A stretch of DNA of 38,845 bases, from the NCBI GenBank assembly GCA_024277175.1, contig JAJRVT010000022.1:1-38845 (forward strand). The letters run 5' to 3'. Source of the DNA: Chloroflexota bacterium (GTDB taxonomy: Bacteria; Chloroflexota; Anaerolineae; Caldilineales; Caldilineaceae). A program made the translations under genes and the position numbers. A model generated the notes under the pieces. That model worked only from the letters and a program-made list of their open reading frames with translations, did not search any database and was not told the origin of the DNA. Each line of letters opens with the position of its first letter. Positions within the stretch are counted from its first letter, which is position 1. Positions 1 to 8,311 of the stretch are shown in pieces.

Positions 1-1254
1 CGGATCGTCGATCTTTTCGCCGATGCGGAAGGCGGTGGTGGGCGTCACCGGGGCCGCGATCACATCCACCTGCTCGAAGGCGCGCTCGAAGTCACGCTTG
101 ATCATGGTGCGCACCTGCTGGGCCTTCACGTAATAGGCGTCGTAGTAACCGGCGCTGAGCGCGTACGTCCCCAGCATGATGCGGCGTTTGACTTCCGGCC
201 CGAAGCCCTGGCCCCGGGTTTGGCGGAAGTTCTCGAACATGTCATCCGCGCCGGCGCTGAAGCCGAAGCGCACGCCGTCATAGCGGGAGAGGTTGGCGCT
301 GGCCTCGGCCGTGGCCACCAGGTAGTAGACGGGCACGGCCTTGTCCGTGTTGGGCAGGCTCACCTCCACGATCTCCGCTCCCAGGGCCGCCAGTTGGTCG
401 ATAGCCGCGCGCACCCCATTCTCCACCTCCGGCTGGATCCCCTCGCCAAAATACTCGCGGGGGACGCCCACCCGCAGCCCGCGCACGTCACCGCTGAGCG
501 CGGCCGTGTAGTCGGGTGGGGGCGTAGGCAGACAGGTGCTGTCCCGGGGATCGGGACCGGCGATGACTTGCAGCAGCAGGGCCGCGTCCGCCACCGTTTG
601 GGTGATGGGGCCGATCTGGTCCAGGCTGCTGCCGTAGGCCACCAGGCCATAGCGGCTGATGCGGCCATAGGAGGGCTTCATGCCCACCACGCCGCAGAAG
701 GCCGCCGGCTGGCGCACGCTGCCGCCGGTGTCGGAGCCTAGCGCGCCCAGGGCTTCGCCCGCGGCCACCGCGGCCGCGGAGCCGCCGCTGGAGCCGCCGG
801 GCGCTCGCTCCAGGTCCCACGGGTTGTGAGTGGTGAAGTAGGCGCTGTTTTCCGTGCTGGACCCCATGGCGAACTCGTCGGTATTGGTCTTGCCGACCAT
901 GACCATGCCGGCCGCTTCCAGGCGCGCCACCGCGGTGGCGGTAAAGGGCGGAATATAGCCCTGCAAAATTTTGCTGCCGCAGGTGGTCTCCACGCCCTTG
1001 GTGGAGAGCACATCCTTGATGGCCAGGGGAACGCCCAGCAGAGGCGCGTCTTCGCCCCCGGCCCGACGCGCGTCCGCGGCTTCGGCCTGGTCCAGCGCGC
1101 GCGCTGCGGTTAGCGTCAGATAGGCTTTGACGTCGCCCTCCACGGCCTCCACCCGATCCAGCACCGCGCGGGTGAGGTCCACGGAGGAAAAATCGCCCCG
1201 TCGCAGGCCCTCCAGGGCCTCGTGGATGGTGAGTTGGTATAGGTCTTTGCTCAC
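1..1254 (-). CDS. gatA: Glutamyl/aspartyl-tRNA amidotransferase subunit A (partial, runs off left edge)
   Basis: GatA is the amidase subunit of GatCAB, which converts misacylated Glu-tRNA(Gln) or Asp-tRNA(Asn) to Gln-tRNA or Asn-tRNA using ammonia from glutamine. The frame is open for 418 codons to the window edge; a further part of the protein lies outside. The amidase-signature triad is visible: Lys80 in VPLAIKDV, cis-Ser155 in PGGSSGGS and nucleophile Ser179 in SDTGGS. These are each one residue from the positions I recall for Staphylococcus GatA, which supports the GTG start at 1254. There is no clear Shine-Dalgarno before it and no in-frame ATG upstream. The gene follows gatC in the same direction; the 116-nt gap holds palindromic repeat A1. 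Because no stop lies in the window, simple ORF calling shows only short shadow frames here. Confidence 0.95.
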   Translation of the reverse strand, partial: MSKDLYQLTIHEALEGLRRGDFSSVDLTRAVLDRVEAVEGDVKAYLTLTAARALDQAEAADARRAGGEDAPLLGVPLAIKDVLSTKGVETTCGSKILQGYIPPFTATAVARLEAAGMVMVGKTNTDEFAMGSSTENSAYFTTHNPWDLERAPGGSSGGSAAAVAAGEALGALGSDTGGSVRQPAAFCGVVGMKPSYGRISRYGLVAYGSSLDQIGPITQTVADAALLLQVIAGPDPRDSTCLPTPPPDYTAALSGDVRGLRVGVPREYFGEGIQPEVENGVRAAIDQLAALGAEIVEVSLPNTDKAVPVYYLVATAEASANLSRYDGVRFGFSAGADDMFENFRQTRGQGFGPEVKRRIMLGTYALSAGYYDAYYVKAQQVRTMIKRDFERAFEQVDVIAAPVTPTTAFRIGEKIDDP

Positions 1255-1280
1255 AGTGGGTTGCTCACAGTTTCGATCTG

Positions 1281-1375
1281 GATAGACTGCGGATTGTGCG
1301 GATCAGGCGGATTTTCACGGATTTTTTTTAAAATCCGGTTTTTTCCGCTCAATCCGCACAATCTGCCGTTCTATT
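1281..1375. repeat. Family A palindromic repeat, copy 1
   Basis: Long imperfect inverted repeat between gatC and gatA. Each arm is built of about 9-bp GCGGATTG-type units, with an A/T-rich centre (TTTTTTTTAAAATCC). The outer ends are ATAGACTGCGG and its counterpart GCCGTTCTAT. The right arm runs over the gatC stop codon (1371-1373), so the element is fused to the gene end. It is one of six copies in the window. It has no coding capacity. Confidence 0.9.
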
Positions 1376-1670
1376 GGCTATGATCTCCGAAGATGGCCCG
1401 GACCCGAAAGAAGCCGTCGGCGCTGTCGGGCGCGTTGGCCAGGGCCTCCTGGTTGGAGAGGCCGGGCTCCGGCTCGTCCGCGCGCATGACGTTGACCAGG
1501 GGATGGACGTAGGGCGTGGGCGGGACGCCGCTGGTGTCCACCTCCCGGACGCTGTCGGCGAACTCCAGGATGGCGGAGAGTTGTTGCGCGTACTCGGCGA
1601 TTTCCTCTTCGCTGAGACGCAATTTGGCCAGCTCTGCCACGTGGCGAACTTCGTCTGGCGTTAACTGCAT
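1371..1670 (-). CDS. gatC: Glutamyl/aspartyl-tRNA amidotransferase subunit C
   Basis: GatC is the small subunit that clamps GatA and GatB together in the tRNA-dependent amidotransferase. The 99-aa protein begins MQLTPDEVRHVAELAKL, the usual GatC start, and has the family's typical length and C-terminal region (PFVNVMR-like block HPLVNVMR, then F-R-V-R-A-I near the end). The ATG at 1670 is chosen over an in-frame GTG at 1778, because that extension is not GatC-like and would translate through the leader terminator hairpin. An AGGAG lies about 10 nt upstream. gatA follows in the same direction; gatB is not in the window. Confidence 0.95.
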   Translation of the reverse strand: MQLTPDEVRHVAELAKLRLSEEEIAEYAQQLSAILEFADSVREVDTSGVPPTPYVHPLVNVMRADEPEPGLSNQEALANAPDSADGFFRVRAIFGDHSQ

Positions 1671-1723
1671 GATGTCGTTTCTCCTGGCGTGGTGCAGAGG
1701 CGGTTGGGTGATGGCGTGGCGAC

Positions 1724-1750
1724 AAAAAACGCCGTGGAAACCCCACGGCG
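1724..1750 (-). terminator. Intrinsic terminator/attenuator in the gatCA leader
   Basis: On the minus strand an 8-bp perfect stem (CGCCGTGG / CCACGGCG) with a 5-nt loop is followed directly by six T residues. It lies between the predicted gatC promoter (1796-1824) and the gatC start (1670), so transcripts from that promoter meet it after about 40-65 nt. It could be a leader attenuator, or it could stop read-through from the DUF11 gene upstream. Confidence 0.8.
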
Positions 1751-1795
1751 CTCCACTCGTCCGCGCGCCGGCGGACACTCCCGCGCGATGGATGC

Positions 1796-1824
1796 AGTAT
1801 AGCCAGCGGGCGCGCTTCTGTCAA
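1796..1824 (-). promoter_or_regulatory. Sigma-70-type promoter of gatCA
   Basis: On the minus strand: TTGACA (1819-1824), a spacer of exactly 17 nt, then TATACT (1796-1801). This is the closest match to consensus seen in the window. The transcript would start near 1789, giving a leader of about 120 nt before gatC. Confidence 0.8.
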
Positions 1825-1831
1825 AAGACGC

Positions 1832-1928
1832 GATAGAACGCGGATTGAGCGGATTGGGCGGATCAACGCGGATTTTTTTTTTCAAAATCCGTGAAAATCG
1901 GCCCAATCCGCTCAACCCGCGTTCTATC
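1832..1928. repeat. Family A palindromic repeat, copy 2
   Basis: Inverted repeat with perfect 12-bp outer ends (GATAGAACGCGG / CCGCGTTCTATC). The arms hold GCGGATTGAGCGGATTGGGCGG-type units and a central run of ten T residues before CAAAATCC. It lies between the end of the DUF11 gene and the gatC promoter, both on the minus strand. Confidence 0.9.
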
Positions 1929-1953
1929 GGATCACGAAACTACGCTACCTGCG

Positions 1954-4431
1954 CTACTGGAAGGTGATCAGCGGCAGGTAGATGAAACTGTCGTAACTGT
2001 CGGGACCCGAGATGTCCGGATCGTCGATGCCGGTGACCTCGCCGCCGTAGTAATGGCTGGGGTCCGTGTCCGTCACCTGTTTGTCCGTGGGCGAGACGCC
2101 AACCACCGTCCCCAGGTTGGCGTACTGACCCACCACGGATATGCCCTGGGCGGTGCAGGTCATGCTTTCGCCGGGAGCGAGCGTATCCTTGGGACAGGTG
2201 ATGTCTACGCCCTTGTCGTCGGTCACGACCACATTGGTCAAAGTCACGTTGCCGATGTTGGTGACCACATAGGTCCAGTTGACGGGCGCGCCTATCTCGA
2301 TCCTGGGACCGGTTGGCTCGTCAGCGTCCTCGCCATTGGTGGCTTTCTCGATGTCGATGGCCGGGTCGGAGCCGAAGTAATGGCTGGGATCCTTGTCCGT
2401 CACCGGCTTGCCCGTGGGGTCCCGTCCTGTGACCGTGGCTTCATTGGCGTACTGGCCCGCCACCGCCACGCCTACGCCGGTGCAGACCATGCTCTCGCCA
2501 GGGATCAGCGTGTCCGTGGGGCATGTGACGGCCACGCCCTGGTCGTCCACCACGGTCACCTCAGTGAGGGTGACGCTGCTGGTGTTGGTCACTTCATAGG
2601 TCCATGCCACCGGGTCGCCCACATCGATGTACGGACCGGTGGGATTGTCCGCATCCTGGCCGTTGGTGGCCTTCTCGATGTCGATGCTGGAGGTGATGCC
2701 GTAGTAGTGGCTGGGATCGGTGTCCGTCACCTTGTCCCCGGAAGGCACGCCTTCGATGACCGGCGTGCCTTCCACATTGGCGATGTTTGCGTACTGGCCA
2801 GCCTCGGCCACGCCGGTGCGGGTGCAGGTGGCGTCGTCCACCTCGCCCACCGCCAGATCGCCCACATTGCATGTGTAATCGTCGCTGGGATCGGCTGGCG
2901 TGCCGCTGTCATCCACCAGGGTGACGTCGATCAGGTCCATGTCGCCTGTGTTCTCGATGCGATAGGTCCAGGTCACCGCGCCGCCCACATCCACATAAGG
3001 GCCCGTGGGTGTGTCAGCGTCTTCGCCGTTGGTGGCCTTTTCCAGGTCGATAGCCGGGGTGGGGGCCTCATAATAGGTCTTGACCGCGGCTCCGTTGCTC
3101 TCCCGGGCCTGGCTGGTGTTCACATAGGCGGTGTAACTTTGGCCGCTGAAGGTGAGACCGACGGCGGCTTCCGCCGTGGCGGTGTAGACTGCAGCTACAT
3201 CGCTGTTGATGGTGATCGTGCAGGTGGCCACACCGCCGTTGATGTCCGGTGTGGCGCATGTGTCGCTCTGGCTGGTGGGCGCGGGCTGTACGGTCGGCGT
3301 GATCACCAGCGAGTCGAAACCGGTGCTGGAGTTGACAGTGACCGTGAAAGTGTGGGGCGTCCCCACCGGGTTGAGACCGTCGGGTGTGATGTTGATCTCC
3401 AGCAACGGCACGCGCACGGCCAGGTTGATCCAGGTGGCGCTGATCCCCTGCTCCTTGCCCGGATAGGGCTGGGGCGGCGACTCGATCTGGACGCAGGCCC
3501 AGTTTTCGCCCGGATCCAATATGATCGGCTGGGGATTCTGTACGACGGTGTCATAGTTGTCGAATTCGAATCCCTGGAGTCCTTCCAGGGCCATCTGCAC
3601 TTCTATCGCATCTACATTGCCAATAATATTGGTTGGCGGCGCTCCACTTCCTGTTTCTATCCAAACCGCGTCGGAGCGCATGTCGTTTTCCACACCGCCC
3701 ACGAACATCTGGATGTCGATCTCCACCGGGTCGGGCGGTGACAGGACGTCCAGGCAGGTGACCTCGGAATTGGGGCCGCTGGCCCCGTCCCAGCCATGGA
3801 AGAGCACATCATTGCCGTAATAAAGACCGATGGCTTGGAAGGGGCACATGCTCTCATCCTCGCCGATCACCAACATGCCCACGCCATGGGGTTCGAAGGT
3901 CTGGCTGGCGCCGTCGGTCAGGCCGCTCACCGTGACGGTGTTGTCGCCCTGTTGGAAGGGCCAATTGTCCGCGCTGCCGTCATAGGAATAGGTGAACCAG
4001 TAATAGCCGGCATTCGACGTAGCCGTGAGGGACGTAGCCGGATTGGCCGTCACCGTTTGCGCCGGACCGCCGTTGATGCTGATGGAGATAGCGTTGTCTC
4101 CGATATTTTCCTTGTTGCGGCCGGACCAGACCAGATAGACGGCTTTCACCTGGCCGGTGACGGGCACGGTGAACGTGCCGACAGCCTGCTGACTCAGGCT
4201 GACGCCGCCGAAACCGCCACAGTAGTCGCCCACGAAAAAGAGCGGCTCATCAGCCTGATTCTGGCTACCGTCGATATTGGGCGTCAGGGGCAGCGGAAAA
4301 TCGCTCCCCGCCGTGGGCGCGTCCAGCGCGTCCGGTGCGTCCTGGGCGAAGGCCAGCGTAGCCAGCCCCATGAGGAGCAACGCCAGCACAATGGCCAGGG
4401 TCAGCTTTGGTAGAGTTGTCTGGTTTCTCAT
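1954..4431 (-). CDS. Secreted DUF11 triple-repeat surface protein
   Basis: An 825-aa exported protein of unknown function. The N-terminus has a signal peptide (basic start, hydrophobic residues about 10-28, cleavage near AFA-QD). A unique beta-rich region (about 40-450) is followed by three tandem DUF11 domains starting near residues 460, 583 and 692. Each opens with I-D-[IL]-E-K-A-T-N-G and ends with T-D-[TK]-D-P-S-H-Y-[YF]-G. DUF11 domains are Ig-like modules of bacterial and archaeal surface proteins. The last residues are FIYLPLITFQ, matching a Tyr-Leu-Pro element in two other exported proteins here. No LPXTG signal or C-terminal membrane anchor is present. AAAGGAAA lies upstream of the ATG. 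A scaffold or adhesion role is inference. Confidence 0.9.
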   Translation of the reverse strand: MRNQTTLPKLTLAIVLALLLMGLATLAFAQDAPDALDAPTAGSDFPLPLTPNIDGSQNQADEPLFFVGDYCGGFGGVSLSQQAVGTFTVPVTGQVKAVYLVWSGRNKENIGDNAISISINGGPAQTVTANPATSLTATSNAGYYWFTYSYDGSADNWPFQQGDNTVTVSGLTDGASQTFEPHGVGMLVIGEDESMCPFQAIGLYYGNDVLFHGWDGASGPNSEVTCLDVLSPPDPVEIDIQMFVGGVENDMRSDAVWIETGSGAPPTNIIGNVDAIEVQMALEGLQGFEFDNYDTVVQNPQPIILDPGENWACVQIESPPQPYPGKEQGISATWINLAVRVPLLEINITPDGLNPVGTPHTFTVTVNSSTGFDSLVITPTVQPAPTSQSDTCATPDINGGVATCTITINSDVAAVYTATAEAAVGLTFSGQSYTAYVNTSQARESNGAAVKTYYEAPTPAIDLEKATNGEDADTPTGPYVDVGGAVTWTYRIENTGDMDLIDVTLVDDSGTPADPSDDYTCNVGDLAVGEVDDATCTRTGVAEAGQYANIANVEGTPVIEGVPSGDKVTDTDPSHYYGITSSIDIEKATNGQDADNPTGPYIDVGDPVAWTYEVTNTSSVTLTEVTVVDDQGVAVTCPTDTLIPGESMVCTGVGVAVAGQYANEATVTGRDPTGKPVTDKDPSHYFGSDPAIDIEKATNGEDADEPTGPRIEIGAPVNWTYVVTNIGNVTLTNVVVTDDKGVDITCPKDTLAPGESMTCTAQGISVVGQYANLGTVVGVSPTDKQVTDTDPSHYYGGEVTGIDDPDISGPDSYDSFIYLPLITFQ

Positions 4432-4525
4432 TGACTTCGTTTCCTTTCTGATTGTTGGCGTCAGATCACCGCGTCAACCGCTGTTGGACTCGACTACGGA
4501 GGCGCAATCAACCGGTGACGAACAT

Positions 4526-4555
4526 AATGTATCCTCGGGGGGAGCGCGACGTAAA
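4526..4555 (-). promoter_or_regulatory. Possible promoter of the DUF11 gene
   Basis: On the minus strand TTTACG (4550-4555) is separated by 18 nt from TACATT (4526-4531), about 95 nt upstream of the DUF11 start. Both hexamers are imperfect, so this is a weak call. Confidence 0.3.
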
Positions 4556-4730
4556 TTTCATAGATGCGAGAAGCGAATGGGATATGAACGGCAGAGGGAA
4601 GAATTCAATAGCGTACACCGTCATTTGTCAGACTACTATAGCACAGCCCCCGGGGCTTGACAACCACCGTTTTCCCCACCTTCTCCTTACACAATAGCGA
4701 TATTCGTCACACGCCCTTTCCTCTCTGATA

Positions 4731-4739
4731 TGCTACAAT
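4731..4739 (+). promoter_or_regulatory. Possible extended -10 element of the YyaL-like gene
   Basis: TGCTACAAT reads as an extended -10 (TG-n-TACAAT) about 85 nt before the ATG at 4825. No good -35 hexamer is seen at the right distance, as can happen with extended -10 promoters. Confidence 0.35.
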
Positions 4740-4824
4740 TCCTGCAACCACCGATCCTGCGTTCCACCGAAGCCTGTCTGAACAGTCGCTAAATGGCTGG
4801 GGCTGTCACCCATGAGGAGCTCTT

Positions 4825-6882
4825 ATGTCGGACCCACAACACACCAACCGCCTGATCGACGAAACCTCTCCTTACCTGCTCCAGCACGCCCACAATCCAG
4901 TGGACTGGCATCCCTGGGGAGAGGAGGCGTTCACCAAAGCCCAGGCCGAGGACAAGCCTATCTTTCTCTCCATCGGCTACAGCGCCTGTCATTGGTGCCA
5001 TGTTATGGAGCGTGAGAGTTTTGAAGACGAAACCACGGCTGCGTTGATGAATGAACGCTTTGTGAACATCAAGGTCGACCGGGAGGAGCGCCCTGACCTC
5101 GACGCCATCTATATGGACGCGGTCCAGACCATGACCGGCCAAGGGGGCTGGCCCATGAGCGTTTTCCTGACGCCGGATGGCCAACCCTTCTATGGCGGCA
5201 CATACTTCCCGCCCGAACCCCGTTATGGCATACCAAGCTTTCGACAACTATTACAGTCTGTGGCCCACGCCTATCACAGGAATCGCGAAAATGTGGTGGG
5301 TCAGGCCCAACGGCTGACGGCTGTACTCAATCATAGGGGACGCCCCCAGGGATCCCACGCCGAACCAGATTCCGAGACCCTGGATGAGGTCGCCGCGCTC
5401 TTAGGCCGGGCGTTCGACCGCGAAAACGGCGGTTTCGGCGCCCAGCCAAAGTTCCCCCAACCCATGACCCTCGACTTTCTTATGAGGTATGACGTACGAA
5501 CTGGGGCGGAAGATACGCTCTATATGGCCGAATTGACCTTGTTCAAGATGGCCAGCGGCGGGATATACGACCAGATTGGCGGCGGCTTCCATCGCTACAG
5601 CGTGGACGCCCATTGGCTGGTCCCCCATTTCGAGAAGATGCTCTACGATAACAGCCAACTCCTGCGCACCTACTTGGACGCCTGGCGCCTTACCCATCGC
5701 CCCCTCTACCGGCGGGTGGTGGAGGAGACCGTCGACTATGTGTTGCGGGAGATGACCGCACCCGATGGCGGCTTTTACAGCACCCAGGACGCGGACAGCG
5801 AGGGTGAGGAGGGTAAGTTCTTCCTGTGGACGCCGGCGGAGATCGAGGCTGCGCTGGGACCACAGATGGCGGCGGTGTTCGAGGAATACTACGGCGTCAC
5901 CCAGACGGGCAATTTCGAGGGGCGGAATATTCTCAACGTGGTCAAAACGGTGGAGGAGGTGGCGGCGCGCTTCAACCTCAGCCGGGACGAGGTTGAGGAG
6001 GCCCTGGCCATCGGCCGGCGCACCCTCTTCGAACTGCGGCTACAGCGGGTGAAGCCGGCCCGGGATGACAAGATCCTGACCGAGTGGAACGGCCTCATGA
6101 TCCATGCTCTGGCCGAGTGCGGCGTGGTCCTGGAGCGCAGCGACGCGTTGGCCGCGGCCAGAGACGCGGCCAACTTTATCCTGCATTCCATGAGTCAGGC
6201 TGACGGGCGCCTCTACCGCTCCTATCGCCAGGGACAGGCCCGCTTCAACGCCTACCTGGAGGATTACGCCGCCTTCGCCCGCTCCCTGATCGCGCTCTAC
6301 GAAGCTGACTTCGACCTGCGCTGGCTGGACGAGGCCCGCCGCCTGGTCGGGATCATGTTCGCCCAGTTCCATGACCCGGAACAGGGGGGCTTCTTCCAAA
6401 CCGGCGTGGATCACGAGCAACTGGTGGTGCGGCGTAAGGGTTTCGTGGACAACGCCCTGCCCAGCGGTAACTCCCTGGCCGCGGAGACCCTGTTGCGGCT
6501 GGCTGCGCTCACCGGCGAGCACGACTACCGGGAAGAAGTCGGACGTATCCTGGCCCTGGTCCAGCCGCGCCTAGCCCGCCAGCCCGCTGGCTTCGGACGC
6601 ATGCTCTGTGCGTTGGACGCCTATCTCAGCCCCTCTCGCGAGGTTGCCATCGTCGGTGACCCCGCGCGGGAAGCCACCCGCGTCCTCCTGCGTCAGGTGC
6701 GGGCTCGCTATCTCCCCAACACGGTGCTGGCCCTGAAGCGGCCGGGCGAGGAAAGCCCGCTCCCCCTGCTGGCCGATCGCGGCCTGGTGGATGGCCGGCC
6801 CGCGGCCTACGTCTGCGAGAACTTCGCCTGCCGTCTGCCCGTGACCACGCCGGAGGAGTTGCGGGCGGAGTTGGGAGGGTAG
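4825..6882 (+). CDS. Thioredoxin-domain protein of the YyaL/SPATA20 family
   Basis: A 685-aa, probably cytosolic protein (no signal peptide). The N-terminal part (about 1-170) is the DUF255 thioredoxin-like domain with the family opening N-R-L-[IA]-x-E-x-S-P-Y-L-L-Q-H, N-P-V-D-W and CHWC at 55-58. It continues through [10 protein letters not shown] and [13 protein letters not shown]. The rest (about 190-600) is the alpha/alpha-toroid region resembling six-hairpin glycosidases. Length fits the family. The biochemical role of the family is not settled; a redox or sugar-epimerase-like activity has been suggested. GAGGAG six nt before ATG fixes the start. It stands alone, convergent with the glycosyltransferase operon. 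Confidence 0.95.
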   Translation: MSDPQHTNRLIDETSPYLLQHAHNPVDWHPWGEEAFTKAQAEDKPIFLSIGYSACHWCHVMERESFEDETTAALMNERFVNIKVDREERPDLDAIYMDAVQTMTGQGGWPMSVFLTPDGQPFYGGTYFPPEPRYGIPSFRQLLQSVAHAYHRNRENVVGQAQRLTAVLNHRGRPQGSHAEPDSETLDEVAALLGRAFDRENGGFGAQPKFPQPMTLDFLMRYDVRTGAEDTLYMAELTLFKMASGGIYDQIGGGFHRYSVDAHWLVPHFEKMLYDNSQLLRTYLDAWRLTHRPLYRRVVEETVDYVLREMTAPDGGFYSTQDADSEGEEGKFFLWTPAEIEAALGPQMAAVFEEYYGVTQTGNFEGRNILNVVKTVEEVAARFNLSRDEVEEALAIGRRTLFELRLQRVKPARDDKILTEWNGLMIHALAECGVVLERSDALAAARDAANFILHSMSQADGRLYRSYRQGQARFNAYLEDYAAFARSLIALYEADFDLRWLDEARRLVGIMFAQFHDPEQGGFFQTGVDHEQLVVRRKGFVDNALPSGNSLAAETLLRLAALTGEHDYREEVGRILALVQPRLARQPAGFGRMLCALDAYLSPSREVAIVGDPAREATRVLLRQVRARYLPNTVLALKRPGEESPLPLLADRGLVDGRPAAYVCENFACRLPVTTPEELRAELGG

Positions 6883-6957
6883 GGTGACAGGATGACAGGG
6901 TGAGGGGGTGACAAGGTGACAGGGTGACAGGGTGGGGGGGTAAGGGAGTGAATGAGG
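6883..6957. repeat. Family B tandem repeat (single arm)
   Basis: Directly after the stop codon lies a run of GGTGACAG/GATGACAG units (about 8-9 bp each, partly degenerate, ending in G-rich sequence). Only one orientation is present here, whereas the second family B locus (32884-32990) has both arms. It begins the 324-nt convergent gap 6883-7206; the remainder holds the hairpins annotated at 7083-7198. Confidence 0.8.
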
Positions 6958-7082
6958 CTCCTACTGTGGAAGGCCTCCCGGCATTGAAATACCGGTCTGA
7001 AACACAAAATCCTGCTAAAGCAGGTTGGGTATGCAGACCTCTTGGGTCGGCGTAGTGCGCTTTAGCGTACTTTACCTGTCAG

Positions 7083-7198
7083 CCACCGGTTTCAACCGGT
7101 GGTGCGCCCCAAATGTCAACGAATTCTGGATTGGCGTTTGGGTGCGTCCTAAATGGGTTGGTACCGGAGGTTTGGATCAACTCATTTAGGACGCACCC
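7083..7198. repeat. Palindrome cluster in a convergent gap
   Basis: Two strong palindromes. A 9-bp perfect stem lies at 7083-7102 (CCACCGGTT / AACCGGTGG). A 21-bp stem pairs 7140-7160 with 7178-7198 around a 17-nt loop, with one G-T pair as the only mismatch. The sequences at 7101-7115 and 7141-7155 are near-identical direct repeats (13 of 15). A smaller hairpin, CCTGCTAAAGCAGG, lies at 7010-7023. No ORF or transposase is present. This may be a two-way terminator zone or a small mobile repeat. Confidence 0.75.
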
Positions 7199-7206
7199 TT
7201 AGCGTT

Positions 7207-8217
7207 TTACCAGTCAAGAGGAATAAGTCGGGACGCGAGCACCTCTTTGTAGGCGGCGATGCGTTGGCGCCGTAGATCGCGCCGGCTGCCCAGGAGCAGC
7301 TTGGCCCGCTCTAGCCACAGTTGCTGGCGGAATTCCAGCAACAGGTAGCGGCGTAACAGGTTCGCCCAGCGCCGGCCAAAGACCTTGCCGTAATAGCGCA
7401 CTTTGCTGGTGTTGAAATAGATGTGCCGCACAGCCGCGACCTGTTCGCTGCTGCGCCCCTCGTGGTGGATCACCCGTGCGTCGGTAACATAGAGGATGCG
7501 CCAGCCCGCCCCCTTGAGCCGGCGACAGAGGTCCACTTCCTCGCTGTACATGAAATAACCCTCATCGAAAGGCCCGTCCATCTCCGGCATGCGCACCGCC
7601 TCCAGCGCGGCCCGGCGGCACATCATGGCCGCGCCCACCAGCCAGTCCACATCATGGACGAAATCCACCTGCCAGTCGGCCATGTGCATGCGCGAGGCCC
7701 AGGGGTTGCCGGGCCAGGCCCGCCCCAGCCAGGTGCTCTCGAAGAAGCCAGTCAGCCGGGTGGGGAAGCGCCGCGCGCTGGGCTGGAGTTCGCCGTCACC
7801 ATATTGTAACCGGGGACCGACCATGGCCACGTCCTCCGACGCCCGCAGCAGGCTGTAGAGTCGCCACAGCCCGTCCTCGTCCACCTCGGTGTCGGGGTTG
7901 AGAAAGTAGATGAACTTGCCGCCACTCTTCGCATAGCCACGGTTGTTGCCTCGTGTGAAGCCCAGGTTCTCCTGGCTGTCCACAAGCCTGACCCAGGGAA
8001 AGCGGGCCGCGACCTGTTCCGCCGTGCCGTCGCTGCTGGCGTTGTCCACCACGATGGTTTCCAGCATGCTGGTCTGGTCCTGGGGCCCGAAGAGGCGCAG
8101 ATGGGGTTCGCCTGCACCCAGGGGCTGGCTGGCGCGTTCAATGGATTGCAGACAGGCGTTCAGCAGTTCGCGCACGTTCCAACTGACGATGATGATGGAG
8201 AGGTCGCAGGTAGGCAT
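7207..8217 (-). CDS. Family 2 glycosyltransferase (WbbL/rhamnosyltransferase-like)
   Basis: A 336-aa GT-A-fold glycosyltransferase likely to add a sugar to a cell-surface glycan at the cytosolic face of the membrane. Visible features are the opening DLSIIIVSWN, VVDNASSDGT (56-65), ENLGFTRGNNRG (83-94), the metal/nucleotide motif FLNPDTEVD (106-114) and the acceptor-side block FDEGYFMYSEEVDLCRRL. An insert of about 20 residues (30-51) lies between the first helix and the second strand and is unusual for the family. It is the last gene of the minus-strand operon after the prenyl synthase, which makes polyprenyl carriers for such transferases. Its actual sugar and acceptor cannot be read from sequence. 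Confidence 0.92.
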   Translation of the reverse strand: MPTCDLSIIIVSWNVRELLNACLQSIERASQPLGAGEPHLRLFGPQDQTSMLETIVVDNASSDGTAEQVAARFPWVRLVDSQENLGFTRGNNRGYAKSGGKFIYFLNPDTEVDEDGLWRLYSLLRASEDVAMVGPRLQYGDGELQPSARRFPTRLTGFFESTWLGRAWPGNPWASRMHMADWQVDFVHDVDWLVGAAMMCRRAALEAVRMPEMDGPFDEGYFMYSEEVDLCRRLKGAGWRILYVTDARVIHHEGRSSEQVAAVRHIYFNTSKVRYYGKVFGRRWANLLRRYLLLEFRQQLWLERAKLLLGSRRDLRRQRIAAYKEVLASRLIPLDW

Positions 8218-8223
8218 GGGTAA

Positions 8224-8290
8224 AGCATTCCGGGAATGGGACAGAGAGATTTCGTAGGCCCAAGCATTCCCGTCCCATTCCCGGAATGCT
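8224..8290. repeat. Perfect 19-bp inverted repeat in operon spacer
   Basis: Positions 8224-8242 (AGCATTCCGGGAATGGGAC) are exactly reverse-complementary to 8272-8290, with a 29-nt loop. The element fills the 94-nt gap between the prenyl synthase and the glycosyltransferase genes. There is no T-run, so it is not a classical terminator. It could modulate expression of the last operon gene or stabilise the upstream mRNA end. Confidence 0.85.
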
Positions 8291-8311
8291 GGCCCGACCT
8301 ATCTCATCCGC

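Larger units (their letters stand above)
4432..4824. other. Divergent intergenic region
   Basis: 393 nt between the DUF11 gene (-) and the YyaL-like gene (+). It is AT-richer than its flanks and holds the candidate promoters listed separately. I see no conserved small ORF, RNA gene or family A/B/C repeat in it. Confidence 0.6.

Noticed and set aside
1371-1778. A longer gatC starting at GTG 1778
   Set aside because: The extra 36 residues have no GatC similarity and would be encoded across the leader terminator. The canonical start MQLTPDEV has its own ATG.
1700-1790. A T-box riboswitch upstream of gatC
   Set aside because: Only about 60 nt separate the predicted start and the terminator, too short for Stem I and a specifier loop. 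The TGGAGCGCCG stretch matches the T-box motif only partly.
1891-3741. A 616-codon open frame on the plus strand
   Set aside because: It lies antisense to the DUF11 gene, has no domain, low-complexity His/Gly/Val composition and no ribosome site. It is a shadow of the repeated domains in high-GC DNA.
4657-4662. TTGACA as a -35 box for the YyaL-like gene
   Set aside because: No -10-like hexamer lies 16-19 nt downstream; the next AT-rich match is about 26 nt away.
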